DNA of 64,000 bases from an uncultured Desulfobacteraceae bacterium (GTDB lineage: Bacteria > Desulfobacterota > Desulfobacteria > Desulfobacterales > Desulfatirhabdiaceae), in assembly GCA_903953895.1 (NCBI GenBank), contig CAJBLH010000027.1, forward strand, positions 26,588-90,587, in the 5' to 3' direction. Positions 1-8,152 of the stretch are shown piece after piece. How positions within the stretch are numbered: position 1 is the first letter of the stretch; every line of letters starts with the position of its first letter. The notes under the pieces are model-generated. The model was not told the DNA's origin. It searched no databases and saw only the letters and a list, made by a program, of their open reading frames with translations. The translations under genes were made by a program, and so were the position numbers.

Positions 1-2115
1 GTCGACTGGAAGGCATTCGAGATGGATTCCATACCGGAAGGCGCCATCGTGGTTGTGCCGCAGGCTGTTGCCGTGAAGCTGCCTGATTCTTCCGTCAAAT
101 CGATTCAGTCATATGTCCGAAAGGGCGGCAGGTTGATTCTGGATGGACCCAGTCCCCTGAGCCAGAGTGTGGGGGTTCAGAAACAGAAGCGATCGATCAA
201 GGTTCGGTCTGTGGAAGAGATGCTGTACGGTGCTCAGGAAGTTATATGGAATCCATCGGCCACCGTGCCGCGCTTTACCATTTCGAAAACGCTTGCGGTC
301 TACGTCCGGGACGAGGAAAGCGAACTCCCTTTAGCGGTTCTGGGTGGGTTTTATGAAGGTCGGTTTCTGTATCTGGGGGTGCGGTTCGATCCGATCAGCA
401 AGCTTGGGTTTACCCGCTATCCCTATCTTGTTCATTACCTTCGAGAGGGCTTTAAGCTGAACCTGCCGGCTCAGCGCAAACAGCTTGAGCTGTATTTCGA
501 TCCGGCGCTTGCCAAGCGGCAGGGGGCCGAGGACAAACTCGCCGAACAGTGGAGTCGAATGGGGGTTCGCGCTATTTATGCAGCCGCTTACCAGTTCTGG
601 CCGAAATGGTCTTATAACTATCAGCATCTGGTTGATGTCTGTCACAGAAACGGTATTCTGGTCTATGCATGGTTTGAGTTCCCGCATGTCAGCATGAAAT
701 TCTGGGAAGATCATCCGGAGTGGCGGGCCAAAACAGCCACGAATGAAGACGGTCATGTGGGCTGGAGACATCACATGGATCTGGATATTCCCGAATGCCG
801 GGCGACTGTCTTTGATTTTGCCGTCGCTTTTCTGCAAAAATACGACTGGGATGGTGTCAATATCGCTGAACTCAATTATGACACCGCCAACGGGCCCGAA
901 ACCCCCAAATCCTATCTGCCCATGGGATCGACGACCCGGTCGGCGTTTCTTGCCCAGCATCATTTTGACCCGATTTTGCTCTTTTCGCCAGCATCGCCGT
1001 ATTACTGGCAACGCAACCGAACGGCTTTGAAAAAATTTGAAACGTTTCGCTCACAGCGGGTCCAGGCATGGCATCAGGAATTGCTGGAGAAGATTACACC
1101 GGTTGCCAAGGCCCGCGATATGGAAGTTATCGTGACTATGCTCGACAGTCTTCATTCGAAAACCTTGAACCGGGATACCGGTGTGGACTCCCGCCTGATT
1201 CTTGCGCTCATGGATCGCTTCCCGTTTACGCTTCAGGTGGAAGATCCTTCCCACTTCTGGGCGGATGCACCGGACCGGTATCAAAAGTTTGCGGAGACGT
1301 ATCTGAAATTGGTCAAGGATCGTAATCGCCTGATGTTTGACATCAATGTCGTTCCCGACCGCAATATAGAAAAATCGCATTCTCCCTCTCAGACGGCAGT
1401 GGGGATCGAGCTGGCCCAGACCGTGATTGCCGCCAGACAGGCATCCGGAAGGGTTGCCGTTTACAGTGAAGGAACCATGCCCTATCCGGATATCGAGGCG
1501 ATTTCCCGGGTGCTGGCCAACGATACCGTTGTGGAAAACCTCTCGAATTCCTGGACCGTGGAATCGAAAGACGCTGTTATCCTGAGCGCACCCGGCCTCT
1601 GGCGGGATTATCAGATCAACGGCAAAATTTGGCCCGGCTGGGGAGATAACGCCATCTACATGCCTGCAGGAAAACATTTGATTTCACCGTTAGACCGCAA
1701 GTATAAGCTGATGGATACGTCCGCTCTGGATATCCGTATGCTCCGTTTTTCCGGAGACATGGATTCGCTGACGCCCACTCTGGATGGATTTGAATTTACC
1801 TACGATTCCACGCTGCGGACGATTGCACTCCTGAACCGGGAGCCGCATGAGATTCAGATTGACGGCAGAAAAACCGATGGGCGTTCCATGGGGTTTGCCG
1901 GCAACTGGATCGTTTTGCTTCCAAGCGGCAAGCACCGGGTGGAAATCATTGCCGACAGCACGGCATCGACGATCGTCAATACTACCAGCCTTTACAGCGC
2001 AACAGCGATCGTCATTTTTGGAACCGTAGCCTGCGGCCTGCTGGGATTGCTGTATATGGCCATCTTGGTACGCCGTACTTTCGCAGGCGCCGTTCGTCGC
2101 AGCACGCATTTATAA
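1..2115 (+). CDS. Membrane-anchored TIM-barrel glycoside-hydrolase-like protein (5' partial)
   Basis: The reading frame is open to the left edge, so the N-terminus lies outside the window; the first ATG at 22 is internal. The visible part starts with a Rossmann-like stretch (GGRLILDGP), followed from about residue 155 by a TIM-barrel-like region rich in aromatic and acidic residues (GVRAIYAAAYQFWPKW, YAWFEFPHVS, DGVNIAELNYD, LQVEDPSHFW). This resembles the uncharacterised glycoside hydrolase barrels found beside polysaccharide synthases, such as the C-terminal half of PgaB. A beta-rich tail and one transmembrane helix near residues 660-685 follow, with a short basic end, so the barrel probably faces the periplasm. 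The GT2 gene begins 39 bases downstream, which suggests work on one exopolysaccharide. I cannot identify the substrate, and an N-terminal deacetylase domain may lie upstream. Confidence 0.6.
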   Translation, partial: VDWKAFEMDSIPEGAIVVVPQAVAVKLPDSSVKSIQSYVRKGGRLILDGPSPLSQSVGVQKQKRSIKVRSVEEMLYGAQEVIWNPSATVPRFTISKTLAVYVRDEESELPLAVLGGFYEGRFLYLGVRFDPISKLGFTRYPYLVHYLREGFKLNLPAQRKQLELYFDPALAKRQGAEDKLAEQWSRMGVRAIYAAAYQFWPKWSYNYQHLVDVCHRNGILVYAWFEFPHVSMKFWEDHPEWRAKTATNEDGHVGWRHHMDLDIPECRATVFDFAVAFLQKYDWDGVNIAELNYDTANGPETPKSYLPMGSTTRSAFLAQHHFDPILLFSPASPYYWQRNRTALKKFETFRSQRVQAWHQELLEKITPVAKARDMEVIVTMLDSLHSKTLNRDTGVDSRLILALMDRFPFTLQVEDPSHFWADAPDRYQKFAETYLKLVKDRNRLMFDINVVPDRNIEKSHSPSQTAVGIELAQTVIAARQASGRVAVYSEGTMPYPDIEAISRVLANDTVVENLSNSWTVESKDAVILSAPGLWRDYQINGKIWPGWGDNAIYMPAGKHLISPLDRKYKLMDTSALDIRMLRFSGDMDSLTPTLDGFEFTYDSTLRTIALLNREPHEIQIDGRKTDGRSMGFAGNWIVLLPSGKHRVEIIADSTASTIVNTTSLYSATAIVIFGTVACGLLGLLYMAILVRRTFAGAVRRSTHL

Positions 2116-2154
2116 GAGATTTTTTTCAATGGTGGGAGTTTAATAGGATCGTTC

Positions 2155-3441
2155 ATGTTTTCGCATCTGGTTTTGAATTACACATTCGTTTTTAGTGTCG
2201 TCGTCATCTGGTTCATGCTGGGGTATCAGTTTATCCTCTTCATGCTGGGGTATCTATATGGATTTCGGGCACAGCGCAGACGCCAGGAAATCGAGCAAGC
2301 CTGCCCGGAGCTTCCGGAAATTTCCATCATGATTCCTGCTCACAATGAGGGGATGGTGATTGCCAAGACGCTGGATGCGCTGCTGAATCTCCATTATCCA
2401 CTGGAAAAAATTGAATTTCTGGTCATCAACGACGGCAGTACAGATGATACGGCAAGTATTGTCGAAACCATCGCTGCCCGGGACGCCAGGGTGCGGCTCT
2501 TCAATGTTCCTGAGGCATTGGCTGCGCGGGGCAAGTCGGCGGCGTTGAATCAAGGGCTTAAACTCTGCCGTTATAACATCATCGGAATTTTCGATGCCGA
2601 TAATACGCCCGAGCCGGATTCGATCATTCACCTTGCCCGCCAGCTCGTTGCCGATGAACGATTGGGTGCTGTGGTCGGTAAATTTCGCTGTATCAACAAG
2701 AAGAAAAATCTTCTGACCCGTTTCATCAATATTGAGGGACTGGCCTTTCAGTGGATTATCCAGGCCGGCAGGTGGAATCTCTTCCAGATGGCGACCCTTC
2801 CAGGCACCAATTATCTGATGCGGCGGACGCTGATCGAGGCGCTGGGAGGGTGGGATACGAAAGCGCTGACCGAAGACTCGGAACTCTCCATTCGTATCTA
2901 CGAGGCCGGGTATCTGATCAAGTTCGTTCCCTATGCCGTCACCTGGGAGCAGGAGCCCGAGACCCTGCGGGTCTGGTTCAAACAGCGGGTCCGGTGGGCG
3001 AGGGGGAACAATTACGTACTTGAAAAGCACATCGGCCGGATATTTAAAATCAGACCACGGATTGTGGGGATGGAGCTTTTTTATACCATGGCTGTGTACT
3101 ATCTTTTTTTTCTGGCGATCCTGCTCTCGGACCTGCTTTTTTTTCTGGCGGTTAGTGGCTGGATTTCAATTCCGGTTCCGGGCCCGTATCAGGAGGTGTG
3201 GTATTTTGCATTTGGCCTCTTTACGCTGGAGCTGATCATCGCTTTGTCACGCGAGCGGGAAGATACGCCGGTCAATATCGTACTTATCATCCTGTCTTAT
3301 TTTACTTACTGCCAGCTCTGGATCGCAGTTGTGCTGAAAGGTGTTTACGATGATTTTGTTTTGCGGCGCGAGCATAAATGGGATAAAACTCAGCGGTTCG
3401 AGGTCGACCTCCAGGAATGTGAACAGTTGATTAAAGGATAG
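2155..3441 (+). CDS. Family 2 glycosyltransferase, membrane-embedded processive type
   Basis: A 428-residue inner-membrane glycosyltransferase of the BcsA/PgaC type. An N-terminal membrane segment (about 8-35) precedes the cytosolic GT-A domain, with the nucleotide-sugar motif NDGSTDDT near residue 92, DADN near 147, the catalytic TED near 240 (ALTEDSELS), and QRVRW near 280. Three or four hydrophobic helices close the protein. The D, DxD, TED, QxxRW set is the established signature of processive beta-glycosyltransferases. It follows the barrel protein by 39 bases on the same strand, so the pair probably makes and processes an extracellular polysaccharide. The sugar cannot be read from the sequence. 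Confidence 0.85.
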   Translation: MFSHLVLNYTFVFSVVVIWFMLGYQFILFMLGYLYGFRAQRRRQEIEQACPELPEISIMIPAHNEGMVIAKTLDALLNLHYPLEKIEFLVINDGSTDDTASIVETIAARDARVRLFNVPEALAARGKSAALNQGLKLCRYNIIGIFDADNTPEPDSIIHLARQLVADERLGAVVGKFRCINKKKNLLTRFINIEGLAFQWIIQAGRWNLFQMATLPGTNYLMRRTLIEALGGWDTKALTEDSELSIRIYEAGYLIKFVPYAVTWEQEPETLRVWFKQRVRWARGNNYVLEKHIGRIFKIRPRIVGMELFYTMAVYYLFFLAILLSDLLFFLAVSGWISIPVPGPYQEVWYFAFGLFTLELIIALSREREDTPVNIVLIILSYFTYCQLWIAVVLKGVYDDFVLRREHKWDKTQRFEVDLQECEQLIKG

Positions 3442-3480
3442 CCTTTTCCAAGATACTTACCATTCTCTTAAGGATATCAT

Positions 3481-4347
3481 ATGGAAGAACATCCGATTTT
3501 AGAAAAAACACAGAGTGAAAAAAAATTTTATATTTTAGGGGATGCGCGGGTACTGAATACCAAAGCACCTGCAATTTTTTCTTCAATCATGAAAAAAGCC
3601 GATATAAAGGGCAGTTATGAGCCTTTCGTGATCACTCCCGGAAAGCTGGGCGATGCGGTAAAAGAAATCAGACTGATGAATGTTGCCGGGGCCAACGTTA
3701 CCATCCCCTACAAAGAGTCGATCATTCCTTATCTTGACGACCTCTCCGAGGGGGCGACCATTATTGGATCCATCAACACCATTGTTACGGTTGGTAATAA
3801 ACTCAAAGGGTATAATACGAATGCCATCGGCTTTATGGACTCCCTCAAGGACGCCGGATTGGATGTTGCCGGCAAGTCCGTCCTCGTATTCGGAACCGGT
3901 GGTGCGGCCAGAGCCGTTGTATTCATCCTCAACTGGGTTCGTGCCAATCCGATTCTGATTACCGGCCGAAGCCAGGGTAAGATCAATGCCATCACCAAAC
4001 AGATCGGCGGTCAGTCTATATCCCTGAGCACGCTTCCGGATAGCCCCCTTCCGGTCAATCTTGTGGTCAATGCCACATCGGTATCCAGTCCAGGTGAGTC
4101 TCCGGAATTGGCCGCACTGGTGCAGCAGCTCCAATTGCCAAATTGTGAGATGGTGATCGATCTGAATTACGGTCGTTCCCGTAATTTCTGGCAGGACATG
4201 GCGCAAAGCAAAGGCATTCCGTTTATGGACGGCCTGTCTTCCCTTGCCAATCAGGCCAAACGCACATTTGCCCTGTGGACGGGGATAGATATCAATCATG
4301 AAGATGTGTTAGCAGCCATTCAGGATGCCTCGACAGCCGCCGACTAG
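3481..4347 (+). CDS. Shikimate dehydrogenase-like protein with altered active site
   Basis: 288 residues with the AroE fold: an N-terminal substrate domain containing NVTIPYKE (the catalytic lysine region) and a Rossmann NADP domain with GTGGAARAV near residue 140. Two signatures differ from true AroE. The HSxSPxxHN shikimate-binding segment reads LNTKAPAIFS, losing both serines and the asparagine, and the catalytic aspartate of NTDxxGF is asparagine in YNTNAIGF. In characterised AroE the Lys/Asp dyad carries proton transfer, so classical shikimate reduction is doubtful. The gene follows the GT2 gene by 39 bases. It may be a paralogue acting on another substrate (quinate- or aminoshikimate-like), so I do not assign aroE. 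Family membership is clear; function is not. Confidence 0.75.
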   Translation: MEEHPILEKTQSEKKFYILGDARVLNTKAPAIFSSIMKKADIKGSYEPFVITPGKLGDAVKEIRLMNVAGANVTIPYKESIIPYLDDLSEGATIIGSINTIVTVGNKLKGYNTNAIGFMDSLKDAGLDVAGKSVLVFGTGGAARAVVFILNWVRANPILITGRSQGKINAITKQIGGQSISLSTLPDSPLPVNLVVNATSVSSPGESPELAALVQQLQLPNCEMVIDLNYGRSRNFWQDMAQSKGIPFMDGLSSLANQAKRTFALWTGIDINHEDVLAAIQDASTAAD

Positions 4348-4393
4348 CTCTTTCATCATCATCCACATCGATTCATTAAAAAGCAATGGCGCA

Positions 4394-4626
4394 TCATCGA
4401 TCCGCTTTGTGGTCGATAGGGTTGTATGCGGGAGCTGCTTTTTTCCAACCAAGCGGACAGTTCATAACATCAGGATAGTAACCCCTTGGGCTTCTGCAAT
4501 AGTATCGATAGCTGGGATCGCCTACAGTCATTTGCAGCGCCGGTGTTTTCGGTATGAGGGGCCGTGCGACTTCAACGGTTCTATAGTAGGTCCGTTGGTA
4601 AGTCCTGGGAGGAGATTCGTAAAAAA
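4394..4626 (-). pseudogene. C-terminal remnant of a GYYP/CPxGW-type lipoprotein
   Basis: On the minus strand an open frame without a start codon encodes about 77 residues ending in YYCRSPRGYYPDVMNCPLGW and a short tail before TGA at 4394-4396. The pattern YYC-x-(N/S)P-x-GYYP-x-V-x-x-C-x-x-GW is a recurrent C-terminal motif of small proteobacterial outer-membrane lipoproteins. No signal peptide or lipobox is present: the frame runs into the structured repeat at about 4627 and meets an in-frame stop there. The likely reading is a lipoprotein gene whose 5' part was replaced by the repeat. It is absent from the supplied ORF track because no start codon precedes most of it. The motif assignment is from memory of the family. 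Confidence 0.55.
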
Positions 4627-4704
4627 GAGGGAGGGGATAGATTTTTTTCGGTCATCCCCGACCGATAACGCACCCAAAATCATTATCTGCAAAGCTATAG
4701 ATAT
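4627..4704. repeat. Structured repeat, copy 1 (bulged hairpin plus GACCGATAACGCA)
   Basis: The core GAGGGAGGGGATAG...GACCGATAACGCA recurs at 63635-63680, matching at about 40 of 48 aligned positions. It folds as GGGGAT, a bulged A, GATT, loop TTTTTC, GGTC, ATCCCC. In copy 2 both stems change together (GGGAAT/ATTCCC and GGCC/GGCC), while the bulge and loop are conserved. The right flank ATTATCTGCAAAGCTATAG also resembles the outer arm of copy 2 and ends on the stop codon of the thioesterase gene. It could serve as that gene's terminator or be a palindromic mobile repeat. Confidence 0.7.
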
Positions 4705-5099
4705 TCACTCAGTTTCTGTTTTAGTTCTATGGGAACCGCGATGGACTTGTTTTCCTCATAATCGAAACAGACCTGAACGGATTCGCCTGTTGCAAATGTT
4801 GCGGATTCATCTGTCTGGTCCGCCAGACGATAGGCCAGTACAAAACTCTTGTTCCCAATTTCCTTTACCCACATCTCCAGGGAGACCAGGCTGTTCAGTT
4901 TGATGGGGCTGATAAAGTCGCAACCAATGTTAGCCAGAATAAATGGAAAAAGTGAGAAACCCGATCCTCTTGATATTTTCAGAAAAAAAACCTTTCTTCC
5001 TTCTTCAAAATATGTGAAGAATACCGCGTTGTTGACATGTCCCATGCTGTCAATATCTCTAAATCTTACTTGAATTTGGGTCTTGAATATGTTTTTCAC
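4695..5099 (-). CDS. Acyl-CoA thioesterase, 4HBT hotdog family
   Basis: 134 residues, a usual length for a single hotdog domain. The N-terminal motif RFRDIDSMGHVNNAVFF is the signature of the YbgC/FadM-like 4-hydroxybenzoyl-CoA thioesterase family, in which the aspartate takes part in hydrolysis. The expected reaction is cytosolic cleavage of an acyl-CoA; the acyl group cannot be predicted. The gene converges with the shikimate-dehydrogenase-like gene, and its stop codon lies at the edge of the structured repeat. About 175 AT-rich bases separate it from the divergent zinc-knuckle gene. Confidence 0.8.
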   Translation of the reverse strand: MKNIFKTQIQVRFRDIDSMGHVNNAVFFTYFEEGRKVFFLKISRGSGFSLFPFILANIGCDFISPIKLNSLVSLEMWVKEIGNKSFVLAYRLADQTDESATFATGESVQVCFDYEENKSIAVPIELKQKLSEYL

Positions 5100-5273
5100 G
5101 CTATCTTTCCCTCAAATTACTTGCACTATTTTCAGATGCGGCATTCATTTCTTCCATTGAAATAAGCCGTTGAAAATGGAATACAAGATTGATTAAATGA
5201 TGTTTTTATAATAAAGTACCCAACAAAGAAGTCAATGAGTCTATATCAATATAATTATAGGAAATATTAGCAC

Positions 5274-6119
5274 ATGTCAATTACTCTAGATGATAATGCA
5301 GTTGATGTCTTCAAATTGTATGATGAGCTGGCCGTCGCTTATGCTAAAGATATCGATGGCTACAAATCGATCCTTAAGGCAATCGAGGTGATGATCGTTC
5401 AGAAAGAAGAGGTGCTGGACGCCCTTAAAAATCAAACACTCGATTTGATTAAAAGTTCACTGTCAGCCCCTGCTGTTTCGCCTTCCATGGAGGCCCCTTC
5501 TCCGCAATCGGTAAAGAAATTCAATTATGCGGGTGTAGATGAAAACGATCTGGCGCCGGAGAATGTCGTTTCCGGCCTGCCGGATGCTGTTCCAGACAAG
5601 GAAATGCCTCCGAAATCTGAACGCACACGTCAAAAGAAAACATCCCAGCAGGCAAAGAGAAAGATAGTGCGGTCCGAAAAGCCTAAAAAGCAGCCCCTTC
5701 AATCCAAAAGCACAGCAGAGAAAAGCTGGAACGATCGACTGCCGCCGAAAGCTTCAAAAAGACAGATTTCCAGGGCTGAATCAACCGGCGACGACTCTGA
5801 TATTAAATGTCTCTATCACCCTGAAATTGCGGCAGTCGACCACGGACGACAATTGTGTTCTTCCTGTAAATGGAAACTCATCAACAGCGGTCTGTTGAAT
5901 TTTCATAAAGAGCCCGAGGTGATTGCATTTTTGAAGGGTGAAATAACCAAATTTCCGAATTTGGGGCAGTCCATGTGCCCCATTCATCCCGAGGTTCCGT
6001 CATACAACAGGAAAACGGCATTATGTAAAGTTTGCCAAAAGAAAGCCAACGGAATCGGGATTCAGAATCGGCAATTAAATGAAGAAGAGCTTAATCTATT
6101 GCGGAATCCTTCTTTGTAG
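5274..6119 (+). CDS. Hypothetical protein with two C-terminal zinc-knuckle repeats
   Basis: 281 residues that I do not recognise as a named family. Residues 1-60 look helical (possible oligomerisation helix), and 60-175 are a low-complexity linker rich in Lys, Ser, Pro and Gln. The C-terminus carries two copies of the same pattern: C179-x2-HPE...L-C195-x2-C198 and C235-x2-HPE...L-C251-x2-C254. Both copies have 15 residues between the first and second cysteine and share the HPE triplet, indicating an internal duplication of a probable Cys3His zinc site. A nucleic-acid or protein-binding role is plausible but unproven. It stands alone, 100 bases before the cobalamin-binding gene on the same strand, so a functional link is possible. 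Confidence 0.6.
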   Translation: MSITLDDNAVDVFKLYDELAVAYAKDIDGYKSILKAIEVMIVQKEEVLDALKNQTLDLIKSSLSAPAVSPSMEAPSPQSVKKFNYAGVDENDLAPENVVSGLPDAVPDKEMPPKSERTRQKKTSQQAKRKIVRSEKPKKQPLQSKSTAEKSWNDRLPPKASKRQISRAESTGDDSDIKCLYHPEIAAVDHGRQLCSSCKWKLINSGLLNFHKEPEVIAFLKGEITKFPNLGQSMCPIHPEVPSYNRKTALCKVCQKKANGIGIQNRQLNEEELNLLRNPSL

Positions 6120-6219
6120 GCATCTTTTTGATTTTCTAAATCCGACTGTAAACGACTATACTTGGAATGCTACGTCAATCAACTGAGAACATTGCCCGTC
6201 ATTCATGATTTGAATCGGC

Positions 6220-6870
6220 ATGGAGAATGATGACATGATCGAAGATAGCGTCTATCAGAATTATTTTACAGCCCTTCTTGCAGGCAGTCGTTCGGCATGT
6301 CATGACATCGTTCAGAAACTGCTTGATGCGGATACCGAGATCAGAGAGATTTATGAAAAACTGTTTCAACAAAGTATGTATAAGGTTGGCGAGCTGTGGG
6401 AAAACAATCTTATCACCGTTGCCGGGGAGCATTTGGCGACATCCATCACGGAAGGCGTGTTAAACCTGGTCTATCCACATCTCTTTGCGATCAAACGTGT
6501 CGGGAAAAAAGCCGTCGTGTCATGCAGCGCCAATGAATTTCACCAGATCGGCGGTAAAATGGTTGCGGATATTTTTGAGCTTAACGGCTGGGACGGTTAT
6601 TTCCTTGGCGCCAACACCCCATCGGAAGAACTGATGCGATATATCCATGAAGTTAATCCGGATATTTTGGCGTTATCTCTTAGCTTATTGTCGAATATCG
6701 ACAACTTGATCCGTTGTATCGAAATCGTAAAAAGCGATTTTCCAAACCTGAATTTGCTGGTCGGCGGTCAAGCTTTCAGGTGGGGCGGTATCGACATGAT
6801 CAAGTGTTTTTCCGGAGTCAAATATGTATCCTCCCTCGATAGGCTTGAAAAGTTTATCAAGGAAGTCTGA
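6220..6870 (+). CDS. CarH-like cobalamin-binding protein (stand-alone)
   Basis: 216 residues: a four-helix cap domain (about 10-90) followed by a Rossmann B12-binding domain. The cap contains W60-x9-E70-H71 (GELWENNLITVAGEH), the Wx9EH motif known from CarH/LitR adenosylcobalamin photoreceptors. The B12 domain has E106-F-H108-Q-I-G111, a variant of DxHxxG with the axial histidine kept, then SLLSN and GGQAFRWGG. There is no MerR-type DNA-binding domain and no methyltransferase partner nearby. The position after W60, a histidine ligand in Thermus CarH, is Glu here. The next gene, a diguanylate cyclase, starts one base after the stop, so this protein probably senses light or corrinoid state for it. 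An internal ATG at 6235 is an alternative start. Confidence 0.8.
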   Translation: MENDDMIEDSVYQNYFTALLAGSRSACHDIVQKLLDADTEIREIYEKLFQQSMYKVGELWENNLITVAGEHLATSITEGVLNLVYPHLFAIKRVGKKAVVSCSANEFHQIGGKMVADIFELNGWDGYFLGANTPSEELMRYIHEVNPDILALSLSLLSNIDNLIRCIEIVKSDFPNLNLLVGGQAFRWGGIDMIKCFSGVKYVSSLDRLEKFIKEV

Positions 6871-6871
6871 A

Positions 6872-7825
6872 ATGCTCACGGACCAACACATTCATAGCGA
6901 AATTTTTACATATTTCACAAAACATGCACCGGTTTTATTTTTTGTTCTTTCAGAACAAGGTGTGATCAGCGATACGAATGACTATGCCGACCATATTGTC
7001 GGTTATCCGATGACCGGAAAAATTTTCCAGGAAATCATCGTTGATTTTACGGGTAATTTCGATTTATCCGCTTTAATAATCGAACCGTCGCGTGAGCAAT
7101 TGATCAATATTGGTACTGCGTCCAGGTTGCCGCAGAGTTATTATTTCATTTTCAAAAAGCTGACCGATTGCATTCTGGCTTTCGGTCGTCAGGACATTGA
7201 AGAAATCGGCAGCATGCGCAAAGAAATTCTGTCCTTGAATCATGAATTGAATAATTTCATGCGCGAGCTTCACAAAAAAAATGCCATACTGAATCAGGTG
7301 AATGAAGATCTGCAGGCCGCCAATCAAAAGATCGAAGAACTGGCCAGAACGGATTCTTTAACGCAATTGGCCAACAGACGCTATTTCGACGAGCGAATCA
7401 GGGAAATGGCGCCTTTATCCATTCGAAAATTCCAGCCTCTTTCAGTTGTTATGACTGATATCGATAAATTTAAACAAGTCAATGATACGTTCGGGCATTT
7501 TATGGGTGATCGTGTTCTGGTCGGATATGCGGATTTGATGAAAAAACATACCAGAGCCGAAGACATTGTCGCGCGCTATGGCGGGGAAGAATTCATTATT
7601 TTGCTTCAACAGACTGATGCCAGCCATGCTTATTTAGTAGCCGAACGCGTCAGAAAAGCGTTGACGGAGGTGAATTTGCTCAATAACGCGTATGTCGTAA
7701 CAGCCAGTTTCGGCATCAGCCAGTTGAAAACAGGTGAAAGTGTTGAGACGTTTATCAACCGTGCAGACATCGCATTGTATCGGGCGAAACAATCCGGGCG
7801 GAACCGGTCCATTCTGGCTGAATGA
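6872..7825 (+). CDS. Diguanylate cyclase with PAS-like N-terminus
   Basis: 317 residues from the ATG at 6872, preceded by AAGGAAG at the end of the cobalamin gene; the longer ORF from 6824 uses an upstream alternative codon. Residues 10-105 look like a PAS sensor, 110-158 form a coiled-coil signalling helix, and 160-317 are a GGDEF domain. The active-site loop is GGEEF (237-241), with the inhibitory RxxD (RAED, 228-231) exactly five residues upstream, so the enzyme should be active and feedback-inhibited by c-di-GMP. No EAL domain and no membrane segment are seen, so it acts in the cytosol. The spacing indicates translational coupling to the B12 protein. Confidence 0.9.
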   Translation: MLTDQHIHSEIFTYFTKHAPVLFFVLSEQGVISDTNDYADHIVGYPMTGKIFQEIIVDFTGNFDLSALIIEPSREQLINIGTASRLPQSYYFIFKKLTDCILAFGRQDIEEIGSMRKEILSLNHELNNFMRELHKKNAILNQVNEDLQAANQKIEELARTDSLTQLANRRYFDERIREMAPLSIRKFQPLSVVMTDIDKFKQVNDTFGHFMGDRVLVGYADLMKKHTRAEDIVARYGGEEFIILLQQTDASHAYLVAERVRKALTEVNLLNNAYVVTASFGISQLKTGESVETFINRADIALYRAKQSGRNRSILAE

Positions 7826-7887
7826 AGCGTGTTTTGAACTTCTGATAGCCGGCGCCATCAGGCTGGCAACATCGGCGTGGTAGTAGT

Positions 7888-8152
7888 CTGCGGCTTTTCT
7901 GGGTGCCGATCCTCAAGCAGTACAAGGAATTGGAGCTGGGCCCGGACGTCCTCTCTCCCCTGGAAATGGGATACATCTACGAGGAGATTCTCAGGCGATT
8001 TTCGGCACAAAGCGGCGAAGAGGCCGGTGAACACTTTCGCGGGCTTGATGCATCAGTTCAACTGGCTGATTCTGGTGAACCGACGCTGGGTATGATTCCA
8101 TCACACTGGCACAAGACAAAACTCCGTTATGAGATTTCAATCCACAGCGGCG
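7888..8152 (+). pseudogene. Chimeric remnant of type I restriction genes (hsdM' fused to 'hsdS)
   Basis: One open frame joins two unrelated pieces. EMGYIYEEILRRFSAQSGEE and AGEHF match the conserved segment of type I DNA methylase HsdM just before its catalytic domain. From about 8062, DSGEPTLGMIPSHWHKTKL matches the start of a target-recognition domain of the specificity subunit HsdS. The methylase catalytic region (SAM site and NPPF/Y motif) is missing, so an internal deletion has fused the two genes. No start codon with a ribosome-binding site precedes it, and the frame opens 60 bases after the diguanylate cyclase stop. It cannot encode a working methylase. Confidence 0.65.

Noticed and set aside
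331-1011. 226-codon minus-strand ORF
   Set aside because: Shadow of the barrel protein gene; many similar antisense ORFs in this GC-rich window were dropped for the same reason.
4325-4903. 192-codon plus-strand ORF between the SDH-like gene and the thioesterase
   Set aside because: It overlaps the thioesterase coding strand and the structured repeat, and its translation resembles nothing; the opposite strand explains the sequence better.
5189-5212. TTGATT and TATAAT upstream of the zinc-knuckle gene
   Set aside because: Spacing is only 12 bases, too short for a sigma-70 promoter; no better -35 box was found.
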